NCBI RefSeq assembly: GCF_014164775.1
Contig: NZ_JACJGB010000005.1
Span: 306,010-370,009 of the forward strand
DNA: 64,000 bases
Reading direction: 5' to 3'
Source of the DNA: Tessaracoccus sp. MC1679
Lineage (GTDB): Bacteria; Actinomycetota; Actinomycetes; Propionibacteriales; Propionibacteriaceae
The translations under genes were made by a program, and so were the position numbers. This document shows, piece by piece, positions 25,277 to 34,226 of this stretch. Every line of letters begins with the position of its first letter. Position 1 is the first letter of the stretch. Under the pieces are notes generated by a model. It was not told where the DNA came from and searched no databases. It saw only the letters and a program-made list of their open reading frames with translations.

Positions 25277-26047
25277 TTATCGAGTAGACCACATCCCCCG
25301 AGCCCGGAGAACCTCTTTGAGCAAATCCGGCCGATCCGTGACGATGCCGTCGACGCCCCAGTCGATCAGACGGTGCATCGTAGTCGGCTCGTCGATGGTC
25401 CACACGTGGATCTTCCGTCCTGCACGGTGGATTCTGGCGATGTTCCGCGGTGTGACGATGTCCATCATCACCGGCCCGACCGGGTGGTTGAGCGGCACCT
25501 GGAACACGGGGCCGCCCAGCATGACGGCCGTCAGTGCCATGGCGGCCACGCCCGTGCGGGACACCGCCGTGGGGACCTGGGGGAGTATCGACCGGAACCG
25601 GCGGATGGCCGAACGGGAAAAGGAGCCCACGCAGACACGCCGCTCCGCGCCATGTCTGCGGATGCATTCGGCCAGGGGCACCACGGCCGTCACATGCTTG
25701 ATGTCGATGTTGAAGCTGCACGAGGGAAACGTCTCGAACAACTCGGCCAACGTGGGGATCGGCTCGCGTCCGCCCACCCTCAGGCTCTGCAGCTCCTTCA
25801 ACCGCAGGGACCTCAGCGAGCCGGCCTCATCCGTCACGCGGGAGACATCATCGTCGTGGAACGCGACGAGGTGGCCGTCGATGGTGGCGTGCACATCGGT
25901 CTCCAGATAACGGAAGCCGAGGGCGACGGCATTGGTGAAGGCGCGCACCGTGTTCTCGATGCCCAGGTTCGCGGTCAGCAGTGCACCGCCGCGGTGGGCC
26001 ATCGGGATGAACTGGGGGGACAGGTAGTCCTCGTGCACACCGGCCAT
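25277..26047 (-). CDS. Glycerophosphodiester phosphodiesterase
   Basis: GDPD-family enzyme of 256 aa that cleaves glycerophosphodiesters to glycerol-3-phosphate and an alcohol. Catalytic motifs: PMAHRGG and ENTVRAF near the N-terminus, YLETDVHATIDGHLVAFHDD, and the C-terminal VHVWT-like IHVWTIDEP plus GVDGIVTDRPD. No signal peptide is seen, so it is likely cytoplasmic. The ATG at 26047 is the likely start; the frame stays open far upstream by GC bias only. Confidence 0.9.
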   Translation of the reverse strand: MAGVHEDYLSPQFIPMAHRGGALLTANLGIENTVRAFTNAVALGFRYLETDVHATIDGHLVAFHDDDVSRVTDEAGSLRSLRLKELQSLRVGGREPIPTLAELFETFPSCSFNIDIKHVTAVVPLAECIRRHGAERRVCVGSFSRSAIRRFRSILPQVPTAVSRTGVAAMALTAVMLGGPVFQVPLNHPVGPVMMDIVTPRNIARIHRAGRKIHVWTIDEPTTMHRLIDWGVDGIVTDRPDLLKEVLRARGMWSTR

Positions 26048-26104
26048 AGGGTGGCAGTTTAGTGTCCTGACTGTGGGTTTCGCTGCGAGTGCAAAGATGT
26101 GCCA

Positions 26105-26959
26105 ATGACCACGGTTGTCTCCATCCAGTCCGCTGTCGCCTACGGCCACGCCGGAAACTCCTCCGCAGTCTTCCCGCTCCAGCGCGCGGGGGTCGACGTC
26201 TGGCCTGTCTACACCGTCAACTTCTCCAACCACACCGGCTACGGGGCGTGGCGAGGACCCCTGATCCCAGCCTCCGACGTGTGGGAGGTTGTGCAGGGAA
26301 TCGACGAGCGTGGCGTCCTCGGTGTCGTCGACGCGCTGCTGTGCGGCTACCAGGGCACACCCGAGGTGGGGCAGGTCATCCTGGACACGGCCGAGCTGAT
26401 CAAGGCGCAGAGCCCCGGGGCCGTCTTCTGCGCGGATCCGGTGATGGGCGACGTCGACCGGGGTTTCTATGCCCGGCCCGGGATCCCGGAGTTCTGGCGC
26501 GACCACGTGGTCCAGCGCGCCGACATCATGACTCCCAACCTGTTCGAGCTGGAGTTCCTCACGGGACATCCCACGCACACCACCGCGGACGTCCTCACAG
26601 CGATCGCGGAACTGCGAGCCCGCGGCCCTCAGGTGGTCGTCGTGACCTCGGTGGTGGGCTCCGACGCATCCGCGGACGCCATGCGCATGATCGGTGTCGG
26701 CCCCGACGGGGCGTGGCAGGTGGAGACCCCGGTCCTGGACCGCAAGTTCACCGGATCGGGTGACCTCACCACCGCCATGTTCCTGGCCCACTGGTTGCGC
26801 ACGCGCGATGTGGGCGCCGCGTTGGGTGCCACGGCCTCGATCGTGTACTCGGTCCTCGAGGCCACCACCACCGCCGGGCACCCCGAGCTCCGCCTGGTGG
26901 ATGCGCAGTCTGACATCGTGGCCCCGCGGCACGTGTTCGAGGCCCGTCGCGTGGGGTGA
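26105..26959 (+). CDS. pdxY: Pyridoxal kinase
   Basis: Ribokinase-family enzyme of 284 aa phosphorylating pyridoxal in the PLP salvage pathway. It starts TTVVSIQSAVAYGHAGNSSA, typical of PdxY, has CADPVMGD in the middle and the nucleotide-anion hole GSGDLTTAMFLA near residue 220. ATG at 26105 is chosen over an overlapping GTG at 26099. Convergent with the HTH-MurA gene. Confidence 0.92.
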   Translation: MTTVVSIQSAVAYGHAGNSSAVFPLQRAGVDVWPVYTVNFSNHTGYGAWRGPLIPASDVWEVVQGIDERGVLGVVDALLCGYQGTPEVGQVILDTAELIKAQSPGAVFCADPVMGDVDRGFYARPGIPEFWRDHVVQRADIMTPNLFELEFLTGHPTHTTADVLTAIAELRARGPQVVVVTSVVGSDASADAMRMIGVGPDGAWQVETPVLDRKFTGSGDLTTAMFLAHWLRTRDVGAALGATASIVYSVLEATTTAGHPELRLVDAQSDIVAPRHVFEARRVG

Positions 26960-26968
26960 GCGAAGCCC

Positions 26969-28507
26969 TCAGTCGTCGGTGTCCGGCGTGCCCCAGAACA
27001 CATTGATGCTCGCGCCCAGCTTGTTGAGCCTCTGGGGAAGATCCTCGTAACCCCGGTTGATCACATAGACGTCCATCAGGTTCGTGGTCCCGCGGGCCGC
27101 CAGGGCGGCCAGCAACAGGCAGACCGCGGGCCGCAGCGCCGGCGGGGACTCGACCTCGCGGGCCCGCCACTTGGTGGGGCCCAGGATCAGCAGCCGATGT
27201 GCGTCCATCAGCTGGATGTTGGCGCCCAGATCGGAGAGCTTCTTCAGGTGGATGGCCCGGTTGTCGTAGACCCAGTCGTAGATGACGCTCTGGCCCGTCG
27301 CGGTGGCGCAGATGACTGCGAAGAACGGCAGGTTGTCGATGTTGAGCCCCGGGAACGGCATCGGGTGGATCTTGTCCAGGGGGGCGGTAAGGTCCGACGG
27401 CTTGACCGTCACGTCGACAAGGCGTGTCTTGCCGTTGCGGCTGCGGTACTCCTCGGAGAGTTCCAGGCGTTGGCCCATCTCGTCCAGGATCGCGAACTCC
27501 ACCTCGAGGAACTCGATGGGGCAGCGCCGCACCGTGATCTCCGACCTGGTCACGATTCCGGCGGTGAGCAGGCTCATCGCCTCGATCGGGTCCTCCGAGA
27601 TGTGGTATTCGACGTCGGCCTCGATGTGCTCCTGACCCGTGACGGTCAGGGTGGTGGTGCCGACCCCCTCGATGGTGACGCCCAACTGCTGGAGGTAGAA
27701 GCACAGGTCCTGGACCATGTAATTGCCGGAGGCGTTGCGCAACGTGGTGATTCCGGGGGTGCGGGCGGCGGCCATGATGGCGTTCTCGGTGACGGTGTCT
27801 CCGCGCTCGATCAGGGTGATGGAGCGCTCCCCGTCCGGGATCTTCTCGACGACGGCGTGGTAGTTGCCCTCGGTCGCTTCAACTGTCAGGCCCATCTTGT
27901 GGAGCGCAGACATGTGCGGATGGACGGTTCGGGCACCCAGGTCGCAGCCGCCCGCGTACGGGAGGAGGAACTGGTCGAAGTCGTGCATCAGCGGTCCCAG
28001 CAGCATCAGGATACTGCGGGTGCGCTTGGCGGCCCGGGCGTCGATGTTCTCCGGCCTGAGTTCGGCCGGGCGGATGATCTCCAGGTCGTTGTCGCCGATC
28101 CAGGTGAGGTTCACCCCGATGGAGGTCAGCACCTCACTGATGCGGTCCACCTCCTCGATCCTGGCGATGCCCCGCAGGACCGTGCGGCCCTGATTGAGCA
28201 GGCTGGCGCACAGGATGGCCATGGCCGCGTTCTTGCTGGTCCGCACGTCGATGTCGCCCGACAGCTTTGTCGGGCCCTGGATCTCGAAGTTCACGTTGCC
28301 CTGAGTGGCCGTCTGGATCAACGGCATCTCGAGCGCCTCCGCCAGGCGGGTGATCATGCTGAGCGAGAGGTTCTGCTGCCCGTTCTCGATGCGGTGGACC
28401 GCGCTCTGGACGGTGCCCAGCTCGTCTGCCAGCCTCTGCTGCGACCATCCCCGGGCGAGGCGGGCCTCGCGGATCATGCGTCCGATGGACTTGCTCGTTG
28501 CGCTCAT
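26969..28507 (-). CDS. XRE-HTH fused to MurA-like enolpyruvyl transferase
   Basis: A 512-aa fusion. Residues about 5-62 form an XRE/Cro helix-turn-helix (GWSQQRLADELGTVQSAVHR). Residues about 70-505 are a UDP-GlcNAc 1-carboxyvinyltransferase, the first committed step of peptidoglycan synthesis. Active-site residues appear intact: Lys92-Asn93 in TSKNAAM, Cys188 in AGGCDLGAR (the fosfomycin-target cysteine), FPGLNIDNLP, and INRGYEDL near the end. It is either a moonlighting MurA that regulates its own gene or a MurA-derived regulator. A perfect palindrome lies 11 bp upstream of the start. Confidence 0.9.
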   Translation of the reverse strand: MSATSKSIGRMIREARLARGWSQQRLADELGTVQSAVHRIENGQQNLSLSMITRLAEALEMPLIQTATQGNVNFEIQGPTKLSGDIDVRTSKNAAMAILCASLLNQGRTVLRGIARIEEVDRISEVLTSIGVNLTWIGDNDLEIIRPAELRPENIDARAAKRTRSILMLLGPLMHDFDQFLLPYAGGCDLGARTVHPHMSALHKMGLTVEATEGNYHAVVEKIPDGERSITLIERGDTVTENAIMAAARTPGITTLRNASGNYMVQDLCFYLQQLGVTIEGVGTTTLTVTGQEHIEADVEYHISEDPIEAMSLLTAGIVTRSEITVRRCPIEFLEVEFAILDEMGQRLELSEEYRSRNGKTRLVDVTVKPSDLTAPLDKIHPMPFPGLNIDNLPFFAVICATATGQSVIYDWVYDNRAIHLKKLSDLGANIQLMDAHRLLILGPTKWRAREVESPPALRPAVCLLLAALAARGTTNLMDVYVINRGYEDLPQRLNKLGASINVFWGTPDTDD

Positions 28508-28517
28508 CGGGTCAGGT

Positions 28518-28535
28518 TATCTCACGGGTGAGATA
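28518..28535. promoter_or_regulatory. Palindromic operator of the HTH-MurA gene
   Basis: TATCTCACGGGTGAGATA is a perfect palindrome with 8-bp arms and a 2-nt centre. On the reverse strand it lies between TGTGAC and GATAAC, a plausible -35/-10 pair with 16-nt spacing, and overlaps the -10. An XRE repressor binding here would block its own promoter. The divergent lpdA starts 62 bp away and might also be affected. Confidence 0.65.
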
Positions 28536-28597
28536 GCGTCACAGGTTTGGAGAAGAGGGCAGCGGTGGGGTGCCACCAGGGCACTAGAGTGGGCGCC

Positions 28598-29998
28598 ATG
28601 AGCTCTGAATATGACGTCGTCGTCCTCGGTGCCGGCCCCGGCGGTTATGTGGCCGCCATCCGCGCCTCCCAGCTGGGACTCAAGGTAGCCGTGATCGAGA
28701 AGCAGTACTGGGGCGGGGTGTGCCTCAACATCGGCTGCATCCCCACCAAGTCGCTCCTGCGCAACGCCGAACTGGCGCACATCTTCACCCACGAGGCGGA
28801 CACCTTCGGCATCGAGGGGCAGGTGAGCTTCAACTACGGCAAGGCGTTCAAGCGCAGCCGTCAGGTCTCGGAGCGCATGACCAAGGGCATCCACTACCTG
28901 ATGAAGAAGAACAAGATCACCGAGATCGACGGCTGGGGCACCTTCCTTGACGACCACCGGATCGAGGTGGCCGGCAACGACGGCCAGAAGCAGACACTCA
29001 CCTTCACAAACGCCATCATCGCGGCCGGCGCCACCACGCGGCTGCTCCCGGGCACGCAGCTCTCCGCCAACGTCGTGACCTACGAGGAGCAGATCCTCGC
29101 CGACGACGTGCCGGGGTCGATCATCATCGGCGGCTCGGGCGCCATCGGCACCGAGTTCGCGTTCGTGCTCAGCCAGTTCGGCACGAAGGTGACCATCGTC
29201 GAGTACCTGGACCGGATGGTCCCCACCGAGGACGCGGAGATCTCCGCCGAGCTGGCCAAGGCATACAAGAAGCTCGGCGTCACCGTCCTGACCTCCACCA
29301 AGGTCGAGGGGATCGAAGACACCGGAACCGGAGTCAAGGTGACGGTCAGCCCCGCCGCCGGCGGAGAGCAGAAGGTCCTGGAGGCTGACCGGTTCCTCTC
29401 GGCCATCGGTTTCGCCCCCCGGGTGGACGGCTTCGGCCTCGAGGCCACGGGCGTGACGTTGACGGATCGCAAGGCGATCGCCATCGACGACTACATGCGC
29501 ACCTCGGTGCCCCACATCTACGCCATCGGGGACTGCACCGGCAAGATGATGCTGGCCCACACCGCCGAGGCGCAGGGCGTTGTGGCCGCCGAAACCATCG
29601 CCGGCGCGGAGACCCATCCCATCAACTACGACATGATCCCGCGTGCCACCTACTGCCAGCCGCAGATCGCCTCCTTCGGCTACACCGAGCAGCAGGCCAA
29701 GGACAAGGGCTACGACGTCAAGGTGTCCAAGTTCCCCTTCGCCGCCAACGGCAAGGCGTGGGGTCTGGGGGAGGGGGTCGGCTTCGTCAAGATCGTCGCG
29801 GACGCCCGTTACAACGAGCTCCTGGGCGCCCACATGATCGGCCCGGATGTCACCGAGTTGCTGCCCGAGCTCACGCTCGCGCAGGCCTACGACCTCACGG
29901 CGGAAGACATCAGCCGCAACATCCACGCTCACCCCACGCTGTCGGAGGCCATCAAGGAGGCGGTGGAGGGCATCGCCGGTCACATGATCAACTACTGA
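28598..29998 (+). CDS. lpdA: Dihydrolipoyl dehydrogenase
   Basis: FAD-dependent E3 subunit of 2-oxoacid dehydrogenase complexes, 466 aa. Motifs: FAD fold [15 protein letters not shown], redox-active disulfide [19 protein letters not shown] fold [13 protein letters not shown], and the C-terminal base in HAHPTLSEA. Start ATG at 28598 fits the family; the in-frame ATG 51 nt upstream does not. No E1/E2 genes are near. Two further oxidoreductases follow closely. Confidence 0.95.
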   Translation: MSSEYDVVVLGAGPGGYVAAIRASQLGLKVAVIEKQYWGGVCLNIGCIPTKSLLRNAELAHIFTHEADTFGIEGQVSFNYGKAFKRSRQVSERMTKGIHYLMKKNKITEIDGWGTFLDDHRIEVAGNDGQKQTLTFTNAIIAAGATTRLLPGTQLSANVVTYEEQILADDVPGSIIIGGSGAIGTEFAFVLSQFGTKVTIVEYLDRMVPTEDAEISAELAKAYKKLGVTVLTSTKVEGIEDTGTGVKVTVSPAAGGEQKVLEADRFLSAIGFAPRVDGFGLEATGVTLTDRKAIAIDDYMRTSVPHIYAIGDCTGKMMLAHTAEAQGVVAAETIAGAETHPINYDMIPRATYCQPQIASFGYTEQQAKDKGYDVKVSKFPFAANGKAWGLGEGVGFVKIVADARYNELLGAHMIGPDVTELLPELTLAQAYDLTAEDISRNIHAHPTLSEAIKEAVEGIAGHMINY

Positions 29999-30002
29999 CA
30001 TC

Positions 30003-30770
30003 GTGACCGTCTCGTTCTCCCTGCGTGACCAGGTCGCCCTGGTCACCGGTGCCTCCAAGGGCATCGGCCAGGCGATCGCCGTGGCGCTCGCCGAGGCCGG
30101 CGCCCGCGTCGCCTGCAGCGCGCGAGCCGAGGAGAGCCTCACCGAGACCCTGGGCCTCATCTCCGACGTCGGAGGCCTCGGGGTCCCCGTCGCGTGGGAT
30201 GTCCGTGACCCTGAGGCGGCCGGGCCCGCCGTTTCCTCCGTGGAGGAGCGCCTGGGCCCGCTCCGCCTCGCCGTCAACAACGCCGGCATCGGCGCGGGCA
30301 CCCCGGCGCTGGAGCTGACACCGGACCAGTGGCGCTCGGTCTACGCCACCAATGTCGACGGCGTGTTCTGGTCATGCCAGGCGCAGGCCCGTGCCATGCA
30401 GGCACACGGTGAGGGGGGAGGAATCGTCAACATCGCCTCGATCTCGGGCCACATCGCCAACCGTAACCTCACGCAGGCGCAGTACAACTCCGGCAAGGCA
30501 GCGGTCATCCACCTCACGAAATCGCTCGCCGTCGAGTGGGCGGGCCTCGGGATCCGCGTCAACGCGGTCAGCCCCGGCTACACACTGACGCCCATGAACC
30601 AGCGCCCGGAGGTGGCCGATCTTGTGCTGGAGTTCGCCGACAGCACACCCCTGGGCCGGTTGGCGACCCCCGAAGAGATCGCCGGTCCGGTGCTGTTCCT
30701 CCTGAGTCCCGCAGCCAGCTACATCACAGGTGCGGACCTGCTGGTCGACGGAGGCTACTGCTGCTGGTAG
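30003..30770 (+). CDS. Short-chain dehydrogenase/reductase
   Basis: Classical SDR of 255 aa with the cofactor motif TGASKGIGQAIAVA, NNAGIG, catalytic Ser in ASISGH and YNSGK (Tyr-x3-Lys), and PGYTLTPM after the active site. The C-terminal GADLLVDGGYCCW is typical of sugar or polyol dehydrogenases. GTG start at 30003 lies 4 nt after lpdA, so cotranscription is likely. The substrate is unknown. Confidence 0.88.
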   Translation: MTVSFSLRDQVALVTGASKGIGQAIAVALAEAGARVACSARAEESLTETLGLISDVGGLGVPVAWDVRDPEAAGPAVSSVEERLGPLRLAVNNAGIGAGTPALELTPDQWRSVYATNVDGVFWSCQAQARAMQAHGEGGGIVNIASISGHIANRNLTQAQYNSGKAAVIHLTKSLAVEWAGLGIRVNAVSPGYTLTPMNQRPEVADLVLEFADSTPLGRLATPEEIAGPVLFLLSPAASYITGADLLVDGGYCCW

Positions 30771-30797
30771 CCGCCGACCAGCGCCTAGGGTGGGGCC

Positions 30798-31751
30798 ATG
30801 GAGCAACGCAGCGTCGGCACATCAGGGTTGAAGGTCAGCGTCGTCGGGATGGGGTGCAACAACTTCTCCCGGCCGGGAACCGCCACGGAGTCCCTTGAGC
30901 AGAGCGTGCGGGTCATCGGCGCAGCCATCGACCAGGGAGTCACGTTCTTCGACGGCGCCGACATCTACGGTGGTGCCCCGGGACGCAGCGAGGAGTTCCT
31001 CGGCGTTGCGCTGCGGGGCAAACGGGATCAGGTGGTGATGGCCACCAAATTCGGGCATCAGGACTTCACGATGCCCGGCTCCGAGGCTTGGGGCCCGAAG
31101 GGCGCGAGGCGCTATGTCCGCTCGGCCGTCGAGGCCTCCCTGTCGCGGCTCCAGACGGACTGGATCGACCTCCTGCAGATGCACACCCCGGATCCGGAGA
31201 CCCCCATTGAGGAGACCCTGGAGGTCCTGACGGACCTGGTGGGCGAGGGCAAGGTTCGCTTCATCGGGCACTCCAACTTCACCGGGGACATGGCGCGCGA
31301 GGCCGCAGAGATTGCCGTGGCGGAGGGCCTCGAGTCCTTCGTTTCGGCCCAGAACGAATACTCGCTTCTGGTCCGCGACATCGAAAACGACCTTCTTCCG
31401 GCGGCCGTGGACCTGGGGCTCGGCGTCTTCCCCTACTTCCCGCTGGCCAACGGACTCCTCACGGGCAAGTACACCCGCGACGGTGGCGGCGAGGGGCGGA
31501 TGCGTTCCATCAAGTCCGCCCAGCTGGCGGGCGTGGACTGGGATCTGCTCGAGCGCTACCGGCGGTTGTGCGAACGCGCCGGTCACACGATGCTGGAGGT
31601 GACCGTCCAGTGGCTGCTCGGCCAGCCGTCCATCACCTCGGTGATCGCCGGCGCGACGCTGGTGGAGCAGGTGGCGCAGAATGCCGCCGCCGGGTCCGCC
31701 GCGGTCCCGGACGGGGTGCTGGACGCCGTCGACGAGATGTTCGCCCCCTGA
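30798..31751 (+). CDS. Aldo/keto reductase
   Basis: NADPH-dependent AKR of 317 aa of the YghZ/Tas-like subfamily. Catalytic residues fit the family: FFDGADIYGG (Asp, Tyr), ATKFGHQ (Lys) and QMHTPDPETP (His). The C-terminal GQPSITSVIAGA binds the cofactor. It follows the SDR gene by 27 bp and may be in the same operon. Substrate unknown. Confidence 0.88.
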   Translation: MEQRSVGTSGLKVSVVGMGCNNFSRPGTATESLEQSVRVIGAAIDQGVTFFDGADIYGGAPGRSEEFLGVALRGKRDQVVMATKFGHQDFTMPGSEAWGPKGARRYVRSAVEASLSRLQTDWIDLLQMHTPDPETPIEETLEVLTDLVGEGKVRFIGHSNFTGDMAREAAEIAVAEGLESFVSAQNEYSLLVRDIENDLLPAAVDLGLGVFPYFPLANGLLTGKYTRDGGGEGRMRSIKSAQLAGVDWDLLERYRRLCERAGHTMLEVTVQWLLGQPSITSVIAGATLVEQVAQNAAAGSAAVPDGVLDAVDEMFAP

Positions 31752-31757
31752 CCGGAT

Positions 31758-33629
31758 TCAGTGGGACGTGATGGTCACGGAGTGGGAGACGTGGTCGATG
31801 ACGAAGGTCACATCGCCCCGCTGGACGACTTCCGTGCCGGGCTCCGGGGCGGCCTCCACGGGCCTGGCAGCCAGGCGCGCAAGGGAGCGCAGGCCCTCGT
31901 CGTCGGGGATGGTCGCCACGTAGATGGCCCTCCCCGCGCCCAGCGTGCGCATCGTGACGGCCGGCCTGGCGTCCGCGCGGCCTCCCTCGAAGCTCGCCAG
32001 GACCTCGGCGGTGTCCACCGTCAACTCCTCCGCACAGTGCGTGCCCTCGAATCTTCCGAGTGACCCCGCCACTGGTGCGCTCTGCTGGCCAGGCGGAGTC
32101 AGCGCCAAGGCACCGAAATCGGTCACGCGCATCCCGAAACTCTCGCCGAGGAGAGTGGTGAAGCCACCGGCACGGAACCTGTCGTGTTCGTCCACGATGT
32201 CACTGAAGGGCCCCGTCACCACGGTGCCTCCCCGCTCCAGCACGGACAGTATGCCTTGGGCGGCGTGCTCGGTGAGCAGGTAGAGCAGGGGGGCGAAGAC
32301 GGTGTCGTAGTGGCCGAGGTCCGCCTCCGCGTCGACGACGTCCACCAGCACGCCCAGATCGAGAAGTGCCGAGTGCCAGCGCTGGATCTGGGCCAGATAG
32401 TCCAGCGTCACCGGATGGTCCGGCTGCTCGATCGCCCACCTGTTCTCCCAGTCGTAGACCAGCGCCACCCGTGCCCGAAGCCGGCCGAGAGGCGGCAACT
32501 CCTCCAGCGCCGCGCCCAAACCGACGACCTCGCGCCACGTCCGCGTTCCCGTGCCCGCATGGGGAAGCATCGCGGAGTGGAACTTCTCCGAACCCGCGCT
32601 CGACTGCCGCCACTGGAAGAACATCACGCCGTCCGCCCCACGTGCCACGGCCTGCATGCTCAGGGCGGACATCTCACCGGGCGCCTTGGGCGCATTGCTG
32701 GGCCGCCAGTTCACCGCGTTGCTCGCCTGCTCCATGAGGATCCAGGGCGTGTCCGGCTTGAGTGAGCGGATCAGATCCCTGGTGAATGCCGCCGAGCGCC
32801 ACGCGTCGGGGTCGTTGGGATCCGGGTAGCTGTCGTCGGAGATCACGTCCAGATGGGGTGCCCAGCGGTGGTAGTCCAGCGGCTCGAACGCCCCCATGAA
32901 GTTGGTGGTCACGGGCTGCGTGGCCCCTGCGTCCCGAATGATGCCCTTCTCCATGAGGTACAGGTCCAGAAGGGCGTCGGAGGTGAAGCGCTTGAAGTCC
33001 AGCACCCCGGCCGGATTGAGGCTGTAGGGCGCCTTGCGCGGGGGGACGATCTCGTCGAAGGATCCGTAACGCTGGGACCAGAAGGCGGTGCCCCAGGCGC
33101 GGTTGAGATCCTCGATGCCCGCGTAGCGCTCGGCCAGCCACACGCGGAAGCCGCGGGCTGCGTTGTCGGAGTAGTCCGCGGGGAGGTGGCAGCCGAACTC
33201 GTTGTTGACGTGCCACAACTGCACCGCCGGGTGCGACGCGTAGCGTCCGGCGATGGCGGCGACCAACTCCCCGGCCAGCCGCCGATAGTCCGGTGAGGTG
33301 GGGGCGTAGGCCTGGCGGCTGCCGTGCCAGAACCGGGACCCGTCACGGTCCTCGGGGAGCGCCGAGGGGTACGTGATGCTGAGCCACGGCGGCGGCGAGG
33401 CCGTGGCCGTGGCCAGGCACACACCGATCCCGTGCGCGTGGAGAATGTCGAGCACCCTGTCCAGCCAGACGAAGTCGAACACGCCCTCGCTGGGCTGGAT
33501 CCTGGCCCAGGAGAAGATCCCGACGCTGACCAGATTCACCCGCGCCTCACGCATGAGGCGGACGTCCTCGAGCCACACCTCCTCGGGCCACTGCTCCGGG
33601 TTGTAATCTCCGCCGTAGTACATCGCCAT
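31758..33629 (-). CDS. GH42 beta-galactosidase
   Basis: Cytoplasmic family-42 glycosidase of 623 aa. It starts MAMYYGGDYNPEQWPEEVW as in the family; the acid/base glutamate is in WHVNNEFG and the nucleophile glutamate in ILMEQASNAVNWRPSN. A trimerisation domain and a small beta-domain follow. No signal peptide is seen, so it acts on imported galactosides. ATG at 33629 has GAGG upstream. A second GH42 lies at 48863-50905. It is divergent from a PTS EIIA gene. Confidence 0.92.
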   Translation of the reverse strand: MAMYYGGDYNPEQWPEEVWLEDVRLMREARVNLVSVGIFSWARIQPSEGVFDFVWLDRVLDILHAHGIGVCLATATASPPPWLSITYPSALPEDRDGSRFWHGSRQAYAPTSPDYRRLAGELVAAIAGRYASHPAVQLWHVNNEFGCHLPADYSDNAARGFRVWLAERYAGIEDLNRAWGTAFWSQRYGSFDEIVPPRKAPYSLNPAGVLDFKRFTSDALLDLYLMEKGIIRDAGATQPVTTNFMGAFEPLDYHRWAPHLDVISDDSYPDPNDPDAWRSAAFTRDLIRSLKPDTPWILMEQASNAVNWRPSNAPKAPGEMSALSMQAVARGADGVMFFQWRQSSAGSEKFHSAMLPHAGTGTRTWREVVGLGAALEELPPLGRLRARVALVYDWENRWAIEQPDHPVTLDYLAQIQRWHSALLDLGVLVDVVDAEADLGHYDTVFAPLLYLLTEHAAQGILSVLERGGTVVTGPFSDIVDEHDRFRAGGFTTLLGESFGMRVTDFGALALTPPGQQSAPVAGSLGRFEGTHCAEELTVDTAEVLASFEGGRADARPAVTMRTLGAGRAIYVATIPDDEGLRSLARLAARPVEAAPEPGTEVVQRGDVTFVIDHVSHSVTITSH

Positions 33630-33761
33630 CGTCCTCGATCGGGGGGGCCGGCCCTGCCGAGCCGCTCCGGGCAAGGATAGGGGAGTTGCCCCCCGTCGGC
33701 GCAGCGTGGCCCCGGCGGCGATAGGGTGCGCAACACATCGACATCCGAAGGAGCATGTGTG

Positions 33762-34202
33762 ATGCAGATTCTCGCCCCCTGCGCCGGCCAGGTCATCGCG
33801 ATCACCGACGTGGCGGACCCCGTGTTCAGCGCCCAGACCGTAGGCCCGGGCGTCGGGATCGAACCCGACGGAGGGCGCCAGGTCGTCGTCGCCCCCGCTG
33901 ACGGAACCCTGCTCAAGGTCAGTCCCCACGCCTTCATCCTCCTCGTGGGAGGGGAGATCGGGATCCTCGTCCACATCGGCATCAACACCGTCAAGCTGGC
34001 CGGCCAGGGTTTCGAGGTGCTCGCCGACCAGGGCAGCGACGTGACGGTAGGGACACCGATCGTGGCCTGGGATCCGGCCTCCGTGACGGACCCGTCGATG
34101 TCGAGGACCGTGGTGGTGGTCGTCATGGACGCGGAGCCCGACTCGGTCTCCGACGTGGCAGGCGGCACCGTAGCGACGGGTAACCCGCTCTTCACCTGCT
34201 GA
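33762..34202 (+). CDS. PTS EIIA, glucose family (stand-alone)
   Basis: Single-domain EIIA of the glucose/sucrose family, 146 aa. Both family histidines are present: the supporting His in SPHAFILL and the phosphorylated His in ILVHIGINTVKLAGQGF. It is like Crr, free-standing and not fused to IIBC. No other PTS gene is in the window, so it must serve a permease encoded elsewhere or act as a regulator. AAGGAG precedes the ATG at 33762. Confidence 0.88.
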   Translation: MQILAPCAGQVIAITDVADPVFSAQTVGPGVGIEPDGGRQVVVAPADGTLLKVSPHAFILLVGGEIGILVHIGINTVKLAGQGFEVLADQGSDVTVGTPIVAWDPASVTDPSMSRTVVVVVMDAEPDSVSDVAGGTVATGNPLFTC

Positions 34203-34226
34203 GACGCGCCCCGATAGTGTCGCGGG

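Noticed and set aside
26048..26932. Upstream extension of the GDPD frame across pdxY
   Set aside because: The extension is antisense to pdxY, low-complexity, and the GDPD domain begins just after the ATG at 26047.
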